A DNA stretch of 64,000 nt from Nitrospiraceae bacterium (GCA_919902505.1 CAKKRE010000014.1:1-64000), one strand, 5' to 3'. Counted from the stretch's first letter, positions 1 through 8,005 are shown. Notes: a model not told the origin generated them from the sequence alone. Program-made: numbers and translations.

Positions 1-280
1 GCTTGCAGGCATCGATGACATGGCGCATCACACGAGGCCATTGGTCTTGCCAGACAGACGTGTTGTATTTCAAACCTGCTACCAGATAGACCACTTCGCT
101 ACCGGCCACTGCATTGACGGTTGCCCGACCGTCCAAGAGATCGGCAACCAATGTCTCGTCGGTCGGGTTTACCTTCCGAGGATTCCGACTCACCTGCCGG
201 ATGTCTGACGTATATGCGGCCAGTGCTCGCGAAAGCTCCCGAGCAATGATGCCATTGGCGCCCAGTATCGTATGCATCAT
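1..280 (-). CDS. NAD(P)-dependent epimerase/dehydratase (3' end outside window)
   Basis: The first 93 codons of a gene that runs off the left edge. Translation begins MMHTILGANG and continues with a Rossmann-like start in which a GANG-type turn replaces the usual GGTG. A later stretch reading VAGSEVVYLVAGLKY fits the second half of the NAD-binding fold of extended short-chain dehydrogenases. Start: ATG at 280 (a second ATG follows directly), with AGGAG about 10 bases upstream. The likely role is reduction or epimerisation of a nucleotide-linked or small-molecule substrate; the substrate cannot be read from this fragment. It sits behind an attC-like site (307-414) and so is probably a cassette gene. 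Confidence 0.7.
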   Translation of the reverse strand, partial: MMHTILGANGIIARELSRALAAYTSDIRQVSRNPRKVNPTDETLVADLLDGRATVNAVAGSEVVYLVAGLKYNTSVWQDQWPRVMRHVIDACK

Positions 281-306
281 CTTCTATAGGCTCCTGTCAT
301 CTATCC

Positions 307-414
307 ACGCAACGGTCTGCGCGACGCACCGGCAGGCGCGGAGCAACCGGCGGTTGTGCAGCAGCGGGGCGAGCGCGCAGCGCGAGAACCGTCTGCTGGA
401 ACCCGTTGTTGGAC
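307..414 (-). other. attC-like recombination site, degenerate
   Basis: On the minus strand the site opens with GTCCAAC (408-414, perfect RYYYAAC) and closes with GTTGCGT (307-313, a degenerate GTTRRRY). Next to the cores, CAACGG and CCGTTG can pair. It fills the gap between the stop of the methyltransferase gene (435) and the start of the epimerase gene (280). At 108 bp it is longer than the other sites here but within the known attC range. Confidence 0.45.
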
Positions 415-434
415 GACACTCGCGTGTCCACCGT

Positions 435-1238
435 TTACGACCGAGATCCGCTTAACACGTGCGCTGATATCTGAAACACAGTTCGGCCGCTTCCATCCAC
501 ATAGGCACGCAGCTCCCGATCAGCTTCCCCCAGAACTCTTTGGATGGTTTCCTCCTCGAGCATCACGCCCATGACCGGAAGCCAGCCACGTAAGTCGGCC
601 TCGACCAGAGACCGAATGCTGGGAAAGCGCGCCGTTCCGGTGTGCGTGTTCACCGTGGGCGCCGAAATCCCAGCATCACGACCTAACCGCTCCAGATCAG
701 CTTTGTTTCCAAGCACGAATGGCGCGCGAAGCGCATCCGCTGCTGCTCGCCCTGCTACCCGCTCCAAAAGAACAACCTCAGCGGCGATTGCAGGGATATT
801 GTCCAGGGAATCCCAGACCGCCACGGCCAAGTGACCCCTGGGGCTCAGGACACGAAGCATTTCTCGGAGTGATTTCGTGCGATCGGGGAAAAACATCAGC
901 CCGAACTGGCTCACAACGACATCGAAGGATTGATCCGGGAACGGCAACTCCTCTGCGGTTCCCTGCTTCCACTCGATATTCGGCGCGATTTGCTTTGCTA
1001 CTTCCACCATTCCGGGCATGAGGTCCAATCCAGCTACAGTTCCGGAGGTGCCGACCTGTGCCGCCAATTCGCGAGCAAGGATTCCGGTGCCACAGGCGAC
1101 ATCTAGCACGCGCTTTCCCGGCACCACATAGGCGACCTTGGCGAGAAGCGGGGCCCATTGCCGAAAAAGGGCGGGCACGAAAAGATCCTCATATGCCCGC
1201 GCCGCAGCGATCTGTTCCTGCAGTTGCGGAGTAATCAT
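435..1238 (-). CDS. Class I SAM-dependent methyltransferase (UbiE/MenG-like)
   Basis: 267 residues. The N-terminal 40 residues are helical, followed by the Rossmann methyltransferase core. Motif I VLDVACGTG lies at residues 44-52, the acidic motif II at GLDLMPGMV, and a motif IV-like SFDVVVSQFGLMFF after it; an ADLRGW segment follows in the C-terminal half. It would transfer a methyl group from S-adenosylmethionine in the cytoplasm; the acceptor is unknown. Start: ATG at 1238 has a strong GGAGGTGAC Shine-Dalgarno sequence. The open frame extends to 1328, but those extra codons read through the attC-like site at 1257-1290 and are not protein. Probably a cassette gene. Confidence 0.85.
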   Translation of the reverse strand: MITPQLQEQIAAARAYEDLFVPALFRQWAPLLAKVAYVVPGKRVLDVACGTGILARELAAQVGTSGTVAGLDLMPGMVEVAKQIAPNIEWKQGTAEELPFPDQSFDVVVSQFGLMFFPDRTKSLREMLRVLSPRGHLAVAVWDSLDNIPAIAAEVVLLERVAGRAAADALRAPFVLGNKADLERLGRDAGISAPTVNTHTGTARFPSIRSLVEADLRGWLPVMGVMLEEETIQRVLGEADRELRAYVDGSGRTVFQISAHVLSGSRS

Positions 1239-1256
1239 CGTCACCTCCCTTGTGTC

Positions 1257-1290
1257 GTCCAACGCCGTCCGCTGCATGCCGTTGTTGGGC
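1257..1290 (-). other. attC remnant (shortened)
   Basis: On the minus strand it opens with GCCCAAC (1284-1290) and closes with GTTGGAC (1257-1263), both perfect core matches. Only 34 bp separate the outer ends, which is too short for a working attC. The first arm (AACGGCATGCAGCGGACGG) is typical and the second arm seems deleted. It lies between the start of the methyltransferase gene and the stop of the TPR gene. Confidence 0.45.
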
Positions 1291-1324
1291 GGCACGGGCT
1301 GGAGCAGCCGCTCGAGCGTGCGGC

Positions 1325-3019
1325 TCACCGCCGCCGGCCTACATAGTCCTGCGCCTCCTGCAGGGCGGGCTTCCTCGTTCCCCCGCCAGCAACTGCCAAC
1401 AGCTCGCGGTAGAAGGTCCGGGCCCGGGATTCGTCACCGGTCGCACGTGCAGCTCGGGCTGCGCCCAGCAGGCTATTGAAGCGCCGCGGATAGAGAGCCA
1501 GCGAACGCTCGTACGCCGCGAGCGCCTCTGCCGGCTTCCCCTGCTCCATGAGAAGGTCGCCCAGGAGTTCGTGGCTTGGGAGAGTGGGCCCGGGAGTTAC
1601 CGCGTGCTTCGGCGTCGCCGCCTCCAGGTCTACCGCCTGGCGCATCAGCGTCACGCTGGTTTCCGCGTCGCGCGCGACCTGAGCAAGCCACGCGTCCAAC
1701 CCGAGGCGAAGGATGCGGATGTTGCGGGCGAAGAGCTCTTCGCCCGCGTTGCTGGCGGCGGCCTCGAGCTCCTCCAGACGCTGCCTCGCCCGCCGAGCCT
1801 CCTCGACTCTGCCTTCGCGAGCGGCCCCGAGGCCCCGGGCAAACCATATCACGGCCTCGGGCCACGGGAACCGGTCCCATGCGAGCGTCGGCGGGTCGCG
1901 CGGGACCAGCGACATCGCCTCCGGCCAGGCGCGCCGTTCGAGGGCGTACCGCGCTCGCGTAGACGCCAGGTGAAAGGCTGTCTTGAACGTGGGTTGCAGT
2001 CGGGCCGTTGCGTACAGGCGCCTCAACTGCGCCGCGGCTTCGTCATCGGCGCCCTTTTGGATGTCGGCGTAAATCAGGTATTCGATCGCGTGGGGAAATT
2101 CGTCCCACACGAATTGCCCGCTCTCGCCCGCGGGATGCTCGAGCGCTGCCTCCGCGGCGCGTAGGTTCCCGCGGATCACCGCATCCCAGTCGCCCAGCCG
2201 CGTGTAGATGTGGGTCGGCATGTGGAGCGCGTGGGGGTTGCGCGGAGCGGTCGTCTCGTACTTCCGGATGATCTCCAGCAATTCGCTCTCGCGGCCCGGC
2301 GTGTCGTTCGCGTGCACGAGATAGTGCATCGCCCCCGGGTGGTCCGGGTTGCGCTCGTACACGTCGAGCAGGATCGTGGCGGCGCGATCCGAGTGGGCGC
2401 GCGAGATCTGGTCGGCGGGTGCGATGGCCAGATGGGCGAGGGCGTAGAAGGCGGCCACTTCCGGGTCCTGCGGGAAGGCGACATACGCCCGTTGCATCGC
2501 CTGCTCCCAGCGGCGAATGCGCGGCCAGTAGCCCTGCGACTCCGGTTCGCGGAAAAATTCCGCCGCGGCATCGACAAGCAGGCGCTCGCGCTCCGTCGGC
2601 GCCCCGAGGGTCCTCGCCGTCTGCACCGCCTCCCATCCGCGCCGTAGCTCGGCGCGCCCGGGCCGAGTGGGCCAGAGGGGCTGGAAGAGGGTCATCGCGA
2701 TCCCCCAGTGCGCCATCGCACACTGGGGATCGGTCGCCGCTACTCGGTCGAATGCCTCCCGTGCTTGTGGATACGTCATGTGATGCAGGAGGGCGATCGC
2801 TCGATTGAACTCCACTTGAGCTTGTTTTGAGCAGCTGATGGGCAAGTCAACCGTGCCCAAGCGGTGGCCGGCATGTTGCTGGACCTGACCTCTCGCTTCG
2901 TCTGCCCAAGCCCCAAGCAGGACGAACATCAAACCGATTCCGACGCACGGGAAGACACGATGCAGTGTGCGCTCTACTAGATTACCTGGCCCCTGGCCCG
3001 GGAATCTGCTGCTTGTCAT
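1325..3019 (-). CDS. Secreted tetratricopeptide-repeat protein
   Basis: 564 residues. A signal peptide or anchor (hydrophobic stretch FVLLGAWADEARG, residues ~29-45) is followed by a helical body with TPR-type repeats. Clear examples are the PQAREAFDRVAATDPQCAMAHWGIAM segment near residues 85-110 and a C-terminal PAEALAAYERSLALYPRRF repeat. Such proteins scaffold protein-protein contacts; the partner is unknown. Start: ATG at 3019, with GGGAG eight bases upstream; the frame is open to 3034. It lies between attC-type sites at 1257-1290 and 3079-3150. At 1.7 kb it is a large gene for a cassette. Confidence 0.75.
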   Translation of the reverse strand: MTSSRFPGQGPGNLVERTLHRVFPCVGIGLMFVLLGAWADEARGQVQQHAGHRLGTVDLPISCSKQAQVEFNRAIALLHHMTYPQAREAFDRVAATDPQCAMAHWGIAMTLFQPLWPTRPGRAELRRGWEAVQTARTLGAPTERERLLVDAAAEFFREPESQGYWPRIRRWEQAMQRAYVAFPQDPEVAAFYALAHLAIAPADQISRAHSDRAATILLDVYERNPDHPGAMHYLVHANDTPGRESELLEIIRKYETTAPRNPHALHMPTHIYTRLGDWDAVIRGNLRAAEAALEHPAGESGQFVWDEFPHAIEYLIYADIQKGADDEAAAQLRRLYATARLQPTFKTAFHLASTRARYALERRAWPEAMSLVPRDPPTLAWDRFPWPEAVIWFARGLGAAREGRVEEARRARQRLEELEAAASNAGEELFARNIRILRLGLDAWLAQVARDAETSVTLMRQAVDLEAATPKHAVTPGPTLPSHELLGDLLMEQGKPAEALAAYERSLALYPRRFNSLLGAARAARATGDESRARTFYRELLAVAGGGTRKPALQEAQDYVGRRR

Positions 3020-3078
3020 ACTCGGTTCTCCCATTCGCTGCCTCGCGGCTTATTCTGAATCCTCGGGGTTTCGTGTCC

Positions 3079-3150
3079 GCCTAACGCCATAGCTCACCGG
3101 CGGCTTTGGAGCGCAGCGGAAAAGCCGTCCGGTGCAGCGCCTTGTTCGGC
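3079..3150 (-). other. attC recombination site
   Basis: This is the best-preserved site. On the minus strand it starts GCCGAAC (3144-3150) and ends GTTAGGC (3079-3085), 72 bp in total. The two arms, GCACCGGACGGCTTT and AAAGCCGCCGGTGAGC, pair with the unpaired extra bases typical of folded attC sites. It lies 12 bp after the stop of the FAD oxidoreductase gene. Confidence 0.75.
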
Positions 3151-3162
3151 GTGCCATCTGTT

Positions 3163-4512
3163 TCAAGCCGGTTTGACGTTCTGGTTAAGGCGGAAGAAAT
3201 TCGTTGGGTCATACTTTTGCTTGATCGCCGCGAGCCGCTCATAATTGGCACCGTAGGCAGCCATGACCCTGGATTCGCCCTCGTCACCCAGATAGTTGAC
3301 GTACACCCCACCTTTCAAGAACGGCTCTGCGGTCCGGTAGCACCGGCGTGCCCAGTCAATATTGGCTTCGGATTCGGCAGGATCCTGCCACATCCGCAGC
3401 ACAAGGAGGCTGTGTTGTGCGTCGCGGTGACTGAACGCGGTGTCCTGTGGGCCAACGCGACCGACGGCCCCGCCCAAGTGCTCAATCGCGATTGCGGCGA
3501 AAAACCCGGGAACAGCGCCTGTAAAGAAGTCCACGATCGCTTCGATGGCGTCATCGCTGAGCGCATGGACGACCCCGGCCTTCCAGTAGTGCAGCCGACC
3601 GGGCTGGAATACCTCGGTGAGGAGGTTTTGGACCGTCGCGTACGGAACCGGGGCGACAGTGTCAACCATGGGAGACCCGCACGACCGCAGGGGCCGCAAC
3701 ACTCTCTCGCCCTCTTCGAGCGCCCCGCTGTAGCAAACGATGACGTCCAGTGCCGGGCCCTCGGGTCCTGAGAGCAGCGTTGCATCTGCCCGAACCTCGT
3801 CCGGAGCTGCCGTGGACCAGTCTCGGTAGAAACGCAGCACCTTCTTTGCCTGGTCCAAGGGATAGACAATTTCACCTCCCAGCACGGGTCCCACCAAGTG
3901 AAGACGGTACTGGAAAGAGGTGACCACGCCAAAGTTGCCACCCCCGCCGCGCAAACCCCAGAAGAGGTCCTCGTGTTCCTCGGCGCTCGCCCGCAGCAAT
4001 CGTCCGTCGGCGGTCACAACATCTGCAGATAACAAGTTGTCGCAAGTCAGACCACACTTTCGGTTGAGATAGCCGATGCCGCCGCCCAAGGTGAGGCCCG
4101 CGATGCCGGTGGTGGGGACAATGCCCCCGGTGGTGGCCAGGCCAAACGCTTGGGTCTCGTGATCAAAGTCGCCCCAGGTGGCTCCGCCTTCGGCTCGAGC
4201 CGTCTGATTCTTAGGATCGACGTGAACACTCCTCATCGCGGACAGATCAATCACAAGACCCTCGTCGCACACGGCGTTGCCCACCACACCGTGGCCACCA
4301 CCGCGAATCGCCGTCAACAGATGAGTCTCACGAGCGAAATTGACGGCCGCGATTACATCCGCGACGCCCGCGCACCGCACGATCAGGGCGGGTCGCTTGT
4401 CGATCATCCCGTTGAAGACCTTTCGCGCCTCCTCGTACCTTGGGTCGCCTCGTTGGATCAGTTCGCCGCGCACTCGCGCCTTGAACTTCTCGATATCGGT
4501 TTCGTTGAACAT
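3163..4512 (-). CDS. FAD-dependent oxidoreductase, berberine-bridge/PCMH type
   Basis: 449 residues. The N-terminal FAD-binding PCMH domain spans about residues 40-215 and contains AIRGGGHGVVG; His74 is the expected 8-alpha-histidyl FAD link. Cys157 in GLTCD sits where family members carry a second, 6-S-cysteinyl link, so bicovalent flavin is likely. The C-terminal BBE segment (YDPTNFFRLNQNV) is present. Known relatives oxidise sugars or alkaloid-like alcohols with O2 and release H2O2; the substrate here is unknown. It has no signal peptide. Start: ATG at 4512 preceded by GGAGAAAC. Bounded by attC sites at 3079-3150 and 4538-4589, so it forms a complete cassette. Confidence 0.88.
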   Translation of the reverse strand: MFNETDIEKFKARVRGELIQRGDPRYEEARKVFNGMIDKRPALIVRCAGVADVIAAVNFARETHLLTAIRGGGHGVVGNAVCDEGLVIDLSAMRSVHVDPKNQTARAEGGATWGDFDHETQAFGLATTGGIVPTTGIAGLTLGGGIGYLNRKCGLTCDNLLSADVVTADGRLLRASAEEHEDLFWGLRGGGGNFGVVTSFQYRLHLVGPVLGGEIVYPLDQAKKVLRFYRDWSTAAPDEVRADATLLSGPEGPALDVIVCYSGALEEGERVLRPLRSCGSPMVDTVAPVPYATVQNLLTEVFQPGRLHYWKAGVVHALSDDAIEAIVDFFTGAVPGFFAAIAIEHLGGAVGRVGPQDTAFSHRDAQHSLLVLRMWQDPAESEANIDWARRCYRTAEPFLKGGVYVNYLGDEGESRVMAAYGANYERLAAIKQKYDPTNFFRLNQNVKPA

Positions 4513-4537
4513 GGCGTTTCTCCTTTCCCGTGCTTGC

Positions 4538-4589
4538 GCCCAACGGCCCCGCGGCTCACCGGCAGGCGCGGTGCAGCCACTGGTTCGGG
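4538..4589 (-). other. attC recombination site
   Basis: On the minus strand the site runs from CCCGAAC (4583-4589) to GTTGGGC (4538-4544), 52 bp. GGCTGCACCG in the first arm pairs imperfectly with CGGTGAGCC in the second. It lies 20 bp after the stop of the amidinotransferase gene and just before the FAD oxidoreductase gene. Confidence 0.65.
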
Positions 4590-4609
4590 TGACACGAAGC
4601 GGAGCACGG

Positions 4610-5569
4610 TTACCTGCACAAGCGTGTGCGCCCGCTCACCCCGCTTCGACGAATGGGAGCGGTTGCACACCTGAATGCGCCATCCAGCCGCGCGTGCCAA
4701 CTGAAGTTAAGAGGAAGAACTCGGAATCCCCGTTCCCGTAAACTCTGCTGTAAGTGAACGTGTCGTGACTGAACGATGATGGTCCTGGCATCTAGAGCCA
4801 AGACATTCGTTCCCAGTTCTTGGCGAGTGCGTGCATCAACTTCGATGAATTCATACGTATCAAGAGGCGGCGGCAACGGGTTTGCCAGCGACTCGCGATG
4901 AAGGATTCCCAGTCGAGGGCCAATCAGCGTCAGGCAACAATCCAGATGGAGAATCCCTGAAACAGCCAGCGGTACGGGTACGACCGTGACTGCCGCTCCC
5001 AATTGGCGTTGTAACCACTCCACGCCCTTCAAGTTGCTACCGTACTTGCCCACGCCCACGTAAAGGTACGGCAAATCTACGATCACATCGCCCCCTTCAA
5101 GAAAGATGTCGTCGGAGGAAACAGCAACGACGCGCGTGTGGTTGCCGGTCAAGGCGCTCAATAGCGCGTCGAGTCCGCGACGCTCTTTGCGGCGCATTCC
5201 GATTTGGAGCTGCCCGACAATCAGCGTGTCGCCGACCGCCATAATCGGGTCACGGGCAAACATTTGACCAAGCCCCGGCGGCTCTTCGGCCAATGGCGTG
5301 ATGGGAACCGGGCGATGCACGGTGCACCCATGCTCAAGAAGAATCTTTCGTAACGATTCCAGTTCGGCAACATACTTCTGGGTAATCCATGCAGGGACAC
5401 GACGGCCCTTGGCAAGCGTAGAGAGCATGGCTGCCGAAGCCCGTCGCCACCATGGGTGTACGGGTTCCAGTTCAATGGGGTGCCTTGCTGGAAAATACAA
5501 CTCGGGCGCGATGCCGAGCACAACTTCTTCCAGGCAAGACCACTCGTTGTGAACAGATATCTGCGTCAT
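4610..5569 (-). CDS. Amidinotransferase / guanidine-modifying enzyme family protein
   Basis: 319 residues of the pentein fold shared by arginine:glycine amidinotransferase, arginine deiminase and dimethylarginine dimethylaminohydrolase. Visible active-site motifs are MFARDP (Arg106, Asp107), LEGGD (Glu158, Asp161), HLD (His208, Asp210) and the catalytic Cys301 in FRCATAP. All residues needed for chemistry on a guanidino or amidine group are present, so it should be active; substrate and direction cannot be told. Start: ATG at 5569 with AGGAGAAA directly upstream. The frame stays open to 5719, but that stretch covers a gene remnant and a repeat. It has an attC site right after its stop, so it is a cassette gene. 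Confidence 0.82.
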   Translation of the reverse strand: MTQISVHNEWSCLEEVVLGIAPELYFPARHPIELEPVHPWWRRASAAMLSTLAKGRRVPAWITQKYVAELESLRKILLEHGCTVHRPVPITPLAEEPPGLGQMFARDPIMAVGDTLIVGQLQIGMRRKERRGLDALLSALTGNHTRVVAVSSDDIFLEGGDVIVDLPYLYVGVGKYGSNLKGVEWLQRQLGAAVTVVPVPLAVSGILHLDCCLTLIGPRLGILHRESLANPLPPPLDTYEFIEVDARTRQELGTNVLALDARTIIVQSRHVHLQQSLRERGFRVLPLNFSWHARLDGAFRCATAPIRRSGVSGRTRLCR

Positions 5570-5676
5570 TTTCTCCTGAAAACTTGCGGCGTGTTGCGTA
5601 AGAAGTAGGCGAACGGCCCAGCAGTTTGCCGGAAAGCGTGGGGGCCATTGAAGGTTGTGCCGCCGCCCTCTAGTCA

Positions 5677-5779
5677 CACGGGCCAATGGCACAGCGGCCT
5701 CCATCCGCGTGTCAGCCATCCGTCAGTTCAGCGCGGCGAATCCGCAACATCTGGTTGCCGCCCCGCTGAAACTCGTACG
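5677..5779. repeat. 103-bp direct repeat, copy 1
   Basis: Identical over 103 bases to 6479-6581, with a period of 802 bp. On the minus strand it holds the last codons of a methyltransferase gene, its stop codon, and about 35 bases after the stop that can form an imperfect hairpin. The PfpI-family gene lies between the two copies. Confidence 0.95.
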
Positions 5780-5807
5780 CTACCTGCGCAAGCACAACAG
5801 CAAACCC
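5712..5807 (-). pseudogene. C-terminal remnant of a methyltransferase gene
   Basis: 31 codons that end in the same ...RRAELTDG tail and stop codon as the intact methyltransferase at 6514-7212. The first part is diverged: the remnant reads GFAVVLAQVAYEF where the intact copy reads GFAVTLERVSYEF. An in-frame stop lies shortly before the similarity starts, and there is no start codon or ribosome site. It is what is left of a second copy of that gene, downstream of the PfpI-family gene. Confidence 0.75.
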
Positions 5808-5839
5808 TGTATCGAGGTCGCAGTGAGACTACGTGGTAG

Positions 5840-6409
5840 CTATGCCTTCCATCGGTACGGATAGTCCATTTGGGCGGCGATCCGCGAGCGGGCCTCCGCA
5901 CCCGCAAGTTTCTGCACAAGGTGGAGACCCACGTCAATCGCGGACGAGACCCCACCCGCCGTAACGAGATCCCCGTCATCGACGACTCGCTCTCGAACGA
6001 CCACCCCACAGTATCCCTGGAGCTCCGCATAGGCGTTCGGGTGGGTGGTCGCGCGACGGCCCCGAAGAAAACCCGCCGCCCCAAGAAGGAGGGCCCCGGT
6101 GCAGACCGACACCTTCAACCGCACCGAGTGCCCGGTCTTCAGCCAGTCGATGAAGGCAGGGTCATGTTGGAGAGTTCTCGTCCCAATCCCGCCTGGTACA
6201 AACAGCAGGTCAAACGCATCGAGCGGCTGTGCGACGGTATCCGCCACGATCCGGAGCCCTCGATCATCGACGACGTTATGGGTCATTGAGCAGATGCGCC
6301 ACGTGAAATCATCCATGATCTTCATGGACTTGAGACGCGTGACGGGATCGTACAACCCGATGAAATCCAGCGAGGTCATGCGATCGAAAACGACGAATGC
6401 GGCTTTCAT
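5840..6409 (-). CDS. DJ-1/PfpI family protein
   Basis: 189 residues, the usual length for a single-domain DJ-1/PfpI protein. The nucleophile elbow is SVCTGALLLGAAGFL with Cys103; an early acidic residue (Asp15 in LDFIGLYDPV) and the HPNAYAEL segment after the elbow fit the isonitrile hydratase-like and transcription-factor-like branch. It is cytoplasmic. Possible activities are isonitrile hydration, glyoxalase III or a regulatory role, and the sequence alone does not decide. Start: ATG at 6409 after AGGGGAG. It lies between two copies of a 103-bp direct repeat, as if it were inserted or duplicated as a unit. Confidence 0.82.
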   Translation of the reverse strand: MKAAFVVFDRMTSLDFIGLYDPVTRLKSMKIMDDFTWRICSMTHNVVDDRGLRIVADTVAQPLDAFDLLFVPGGIGTRTLQHDPAFIDWLKTGHSVRLKVSVCTGALLLGAAGFLRGRRATTHPNAYAELQGYCGVVVRERVVDDGDLVTAGGVSSAIDVGLHLVQKLAGAEARSRIAAQMDYPYRWKA

Positions 6410-6478
6410 CGCTCCCCTAATCTTTTACTGGCGTGATCTAATGTTGCAAAAGAGCCACGCACCTCAGCGACATGATTG

Positions 6479-6581
6479 CACGGGCCAATGGCACAGCGGC
6501 CTCCATCCGCGTGTCAGCCATCCGTCAGTTCAGCGCGGCGAATCCGCAACATCTGGTTGCCGCCCCGCTGAAACTCGTACG
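6479..6581. repeat. 103-bp direct repeat, copy 2
   Basis: Identical to 5677-5779. This copy includes the true 3' end and stop codon (6514-6516) of the intact methyltransferase gene. Past the left-hand end (6479) the two copies lose similarity at once; past the right-hand end they stay partly similar within the coding sequence. Confidence 0.95.
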
Positions 6582-7212
6582 ACACTCGCTCAAGCGTAAC
6601 CGCGAAGCCTGCGCCGCAGAACTCGGCAACGCCGGTTTCGACATACGGAGACCGCTGTCCACCCAATGTCAGTAACGGAAAGATTCGAACTTCTGAGGCG
6701 ACGCGGCACATCTCTCGAATGGCCGCACGATGGAACGCCTCGCCGAGCTGACCGGTGTACAGAAACAGCAAGTGGGAGCAGACCGCCAAGTCGAACGCCC
6801 CATCTGGGAATGGGAGCGTCGGGAGTTCGGCCTCAACATAGCGTCCGGCAGCCTTGCCTGCTTCAAAGTCCTCCAAGAACGCGTCCATCGCCTGCCTGCG
6901 GATTTGTCCCAACTTCTCGACGGACCCGATCTCGTCACCCCAGACGAACTCCGCGGCGTTCTTCCGCGTCTGCGCCAGGATCGTCTCGGAGGTAGCAGCA
7001 ATCCGCTCCCGGATCTGCATCGGCCCCCACCGGTAGATCGGATCGCACGAGACGACCCGAGTACCACGAGCCGTCGCCTCAGCGTTGAATGATGCAGGAC
7101 CATCGCCGCAGCCGACGATGGTGCGCGCGAGGTCGGCATCGGTGAGCCCGAACATCCGTCGATATTCGTCGAACGACCGGCCCCAGGGCACGATGTGATC
7201 CAGGGTAAACAT
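6514..7212 (-). CDS. SAM-dependent methyltransferase
   Basis: 232 residues. A short N-terminal helix region (SFDEYRRMFGLTDADLA) precedes motif I, IVGCGDGPASFN (residues ~33-44), and the motif II aspartate in VVSCDPIY. A FDLAVCSHLLFLY segment carries the motif IV position. This is a cytoplasmic class I methyltransferase of unknown acceptor; proteins with this layout are often annotated only as methyltransferase-domain proteins. Start: ATG at 7212, with a GTG one codon upstream and only a weak ribosome site. A duplicated tail of this gene persists at 5712-5807. The neighbours suggest a cassette gene. Confidence 0.78.
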   Translation of the reverse strand: MFTLDHIVPWGRSFDEYRRMFGLTDADLARTIVGCGDGPASFNAEATARGTRVVSCDPIYRWGPMQIRERIAATSETILAQTRKNAAEFVWGDEIGSVEKLGQIRRQAMDAFLEDFEAGKAAGRYVEAELPTLPFPDGAFDLAVCSHLLFLYTGQLGEAFHRAAIREMCRVASEVRIFPLLTLGGQRSPYVETGVAEFCGAGFAVTLERVSYEFQRGGNQMLRIRRAELTDG

Positions 7213-7231
7213 CACTTCAGTCGATCAGCAA

Positions 7232-7282
7232 GACCAACATACAGCCAAGCAGCGGGGGCGACAACGCCCATCCCGCTTGAGC
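7232..7282 (-). other. attC-like hairpin, degenerate cores
   Basis: A 51-bp element in the gap between two cassette genes. GCGGG and GGCG pair with CGCC and CCCGC around an ACAA loop, with bulged A and CAT bases, as in folded attC sites. The outer cores on the minus strand are GCTCAAG and GTTGGTC, each one or two bases off consensus. It could instead be a plain stem-loop. Confidence 0.4.
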
Positions 7283-7288
7283 GACATA

Positions 7289-7984
7289 TTAGACTGTGCC
7301 GCCAACGATCGCCTTAAAAAAAGCCGTCACCAATGGATGTGGCCTCTCAGGTGTGGAGCGTGTCTGTGGCACGAAGAGCGTCCCAATGAAAAACGCGTGG
7401 CCGGGATACTCAATGACACGGACTTCGCCCTCACTATCTGACCCGGAGATGTTCAGTGGTCCTCGCTTCAACTCATGAATGCAGTCCGGACTCACGCCGA
7501 AATTGCAGAAGTAGTGTTCCGTTGCGGATACACTCCCGTATATTGCCGCAACCTGAGACCCTGACACAAAACGCAGCCACATCTCGCGTCCAGCGAGCGA
7601 ACAAGCCAATGGCGAAATAAAGAGCTTTGAGGCGTATGGATTGTACTCGGCATGGTGCGCGTCCTTGAACCCCAGGACGTTGCGTGCGTATTCGAGAACG
7701 ATATGCTGGAATCCGCCACAAGTGCCAAAACACGGGATATTGTGTTCCCTCGCGTAACGAATCGCCCAGAGCGTGTTCTCCATGTTCTTGTATGGGCTTC
7801 CCGGCACAACCCAGAGGCCGGCGTACTGCTCAAACAGGTTTGGCTCGACCGCTGCCGTTGAAATCCAGTCCGCTGAGATATCCGCCTGCAGAAATGTTCG
7901 AGAATGCTCTATCGCGGCTTCAGTTGAAGCGTGAGGTGGATATGTTGGAGTGTATTCGCCAAGCAGAGCCACGCATTTACGCAT
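7289..7984 (-). CDS. CTP-synthase-like class I glutamine amidotransferase domain protein
   Basis: 231 residues, resembling only the C-terminal amidotransferase half of CTP synthase; no synthetase half is present. The nucleophile elbow is PCFGTCGGFQ (Cys89) and the oxyanion strand is VVPGSPYKNMENT. The distal motif reads YPGHAFFIGTLFVPQ: His196 is kept, but the usual catalytic Glu is Gln207. It is therefore either a changed amidohydrolase or a non-hydrolysing binding protein. Start: ATG at 7984; a TTG nine bases upstream is possible and the ribosome site is weak. Lies between attC-type sites at 7232-7282 and 8006-8068. Confidence 0.75.
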   Translation of the reverse strand: MRKCVALLGEYTPTYPPHASTEAAIEHSRTFLQADISADWISTAAVEPNLFEQYAGLWVVPGSPYKNMENTLWAIRYAREHNIPCFGTCGGFQHIVLEYARNVLGFKDAHHAEYNPYASKLFISPLACSLAGREMWLRFVSGSQVAAIYGSVSATEHYFCNFGVSPDCIHELKRGPLNISGSDSEGEVRVIEYPGHAFFIGTLFVPQTRSTPERPHPLVTAFFKAIVGGTV

Positions 7985-8005
7985 GCTGTTCAATTCCGCT
8001 ACACG

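Noticed and set aside
1239-1328. N-terminal extension of the methyltransferase gene
   Set aside because: The extra codons translate the attC-like site and lie upstream of a strong ribosome site at the ATG 1238.
5696-5719. Start of the amidinotransferase at 5719
   Set aside because: This frame would run through the methyltransferase remnant and the direct repeat; the ATG 5569 has a perfect ribosome site and family N-terminus.
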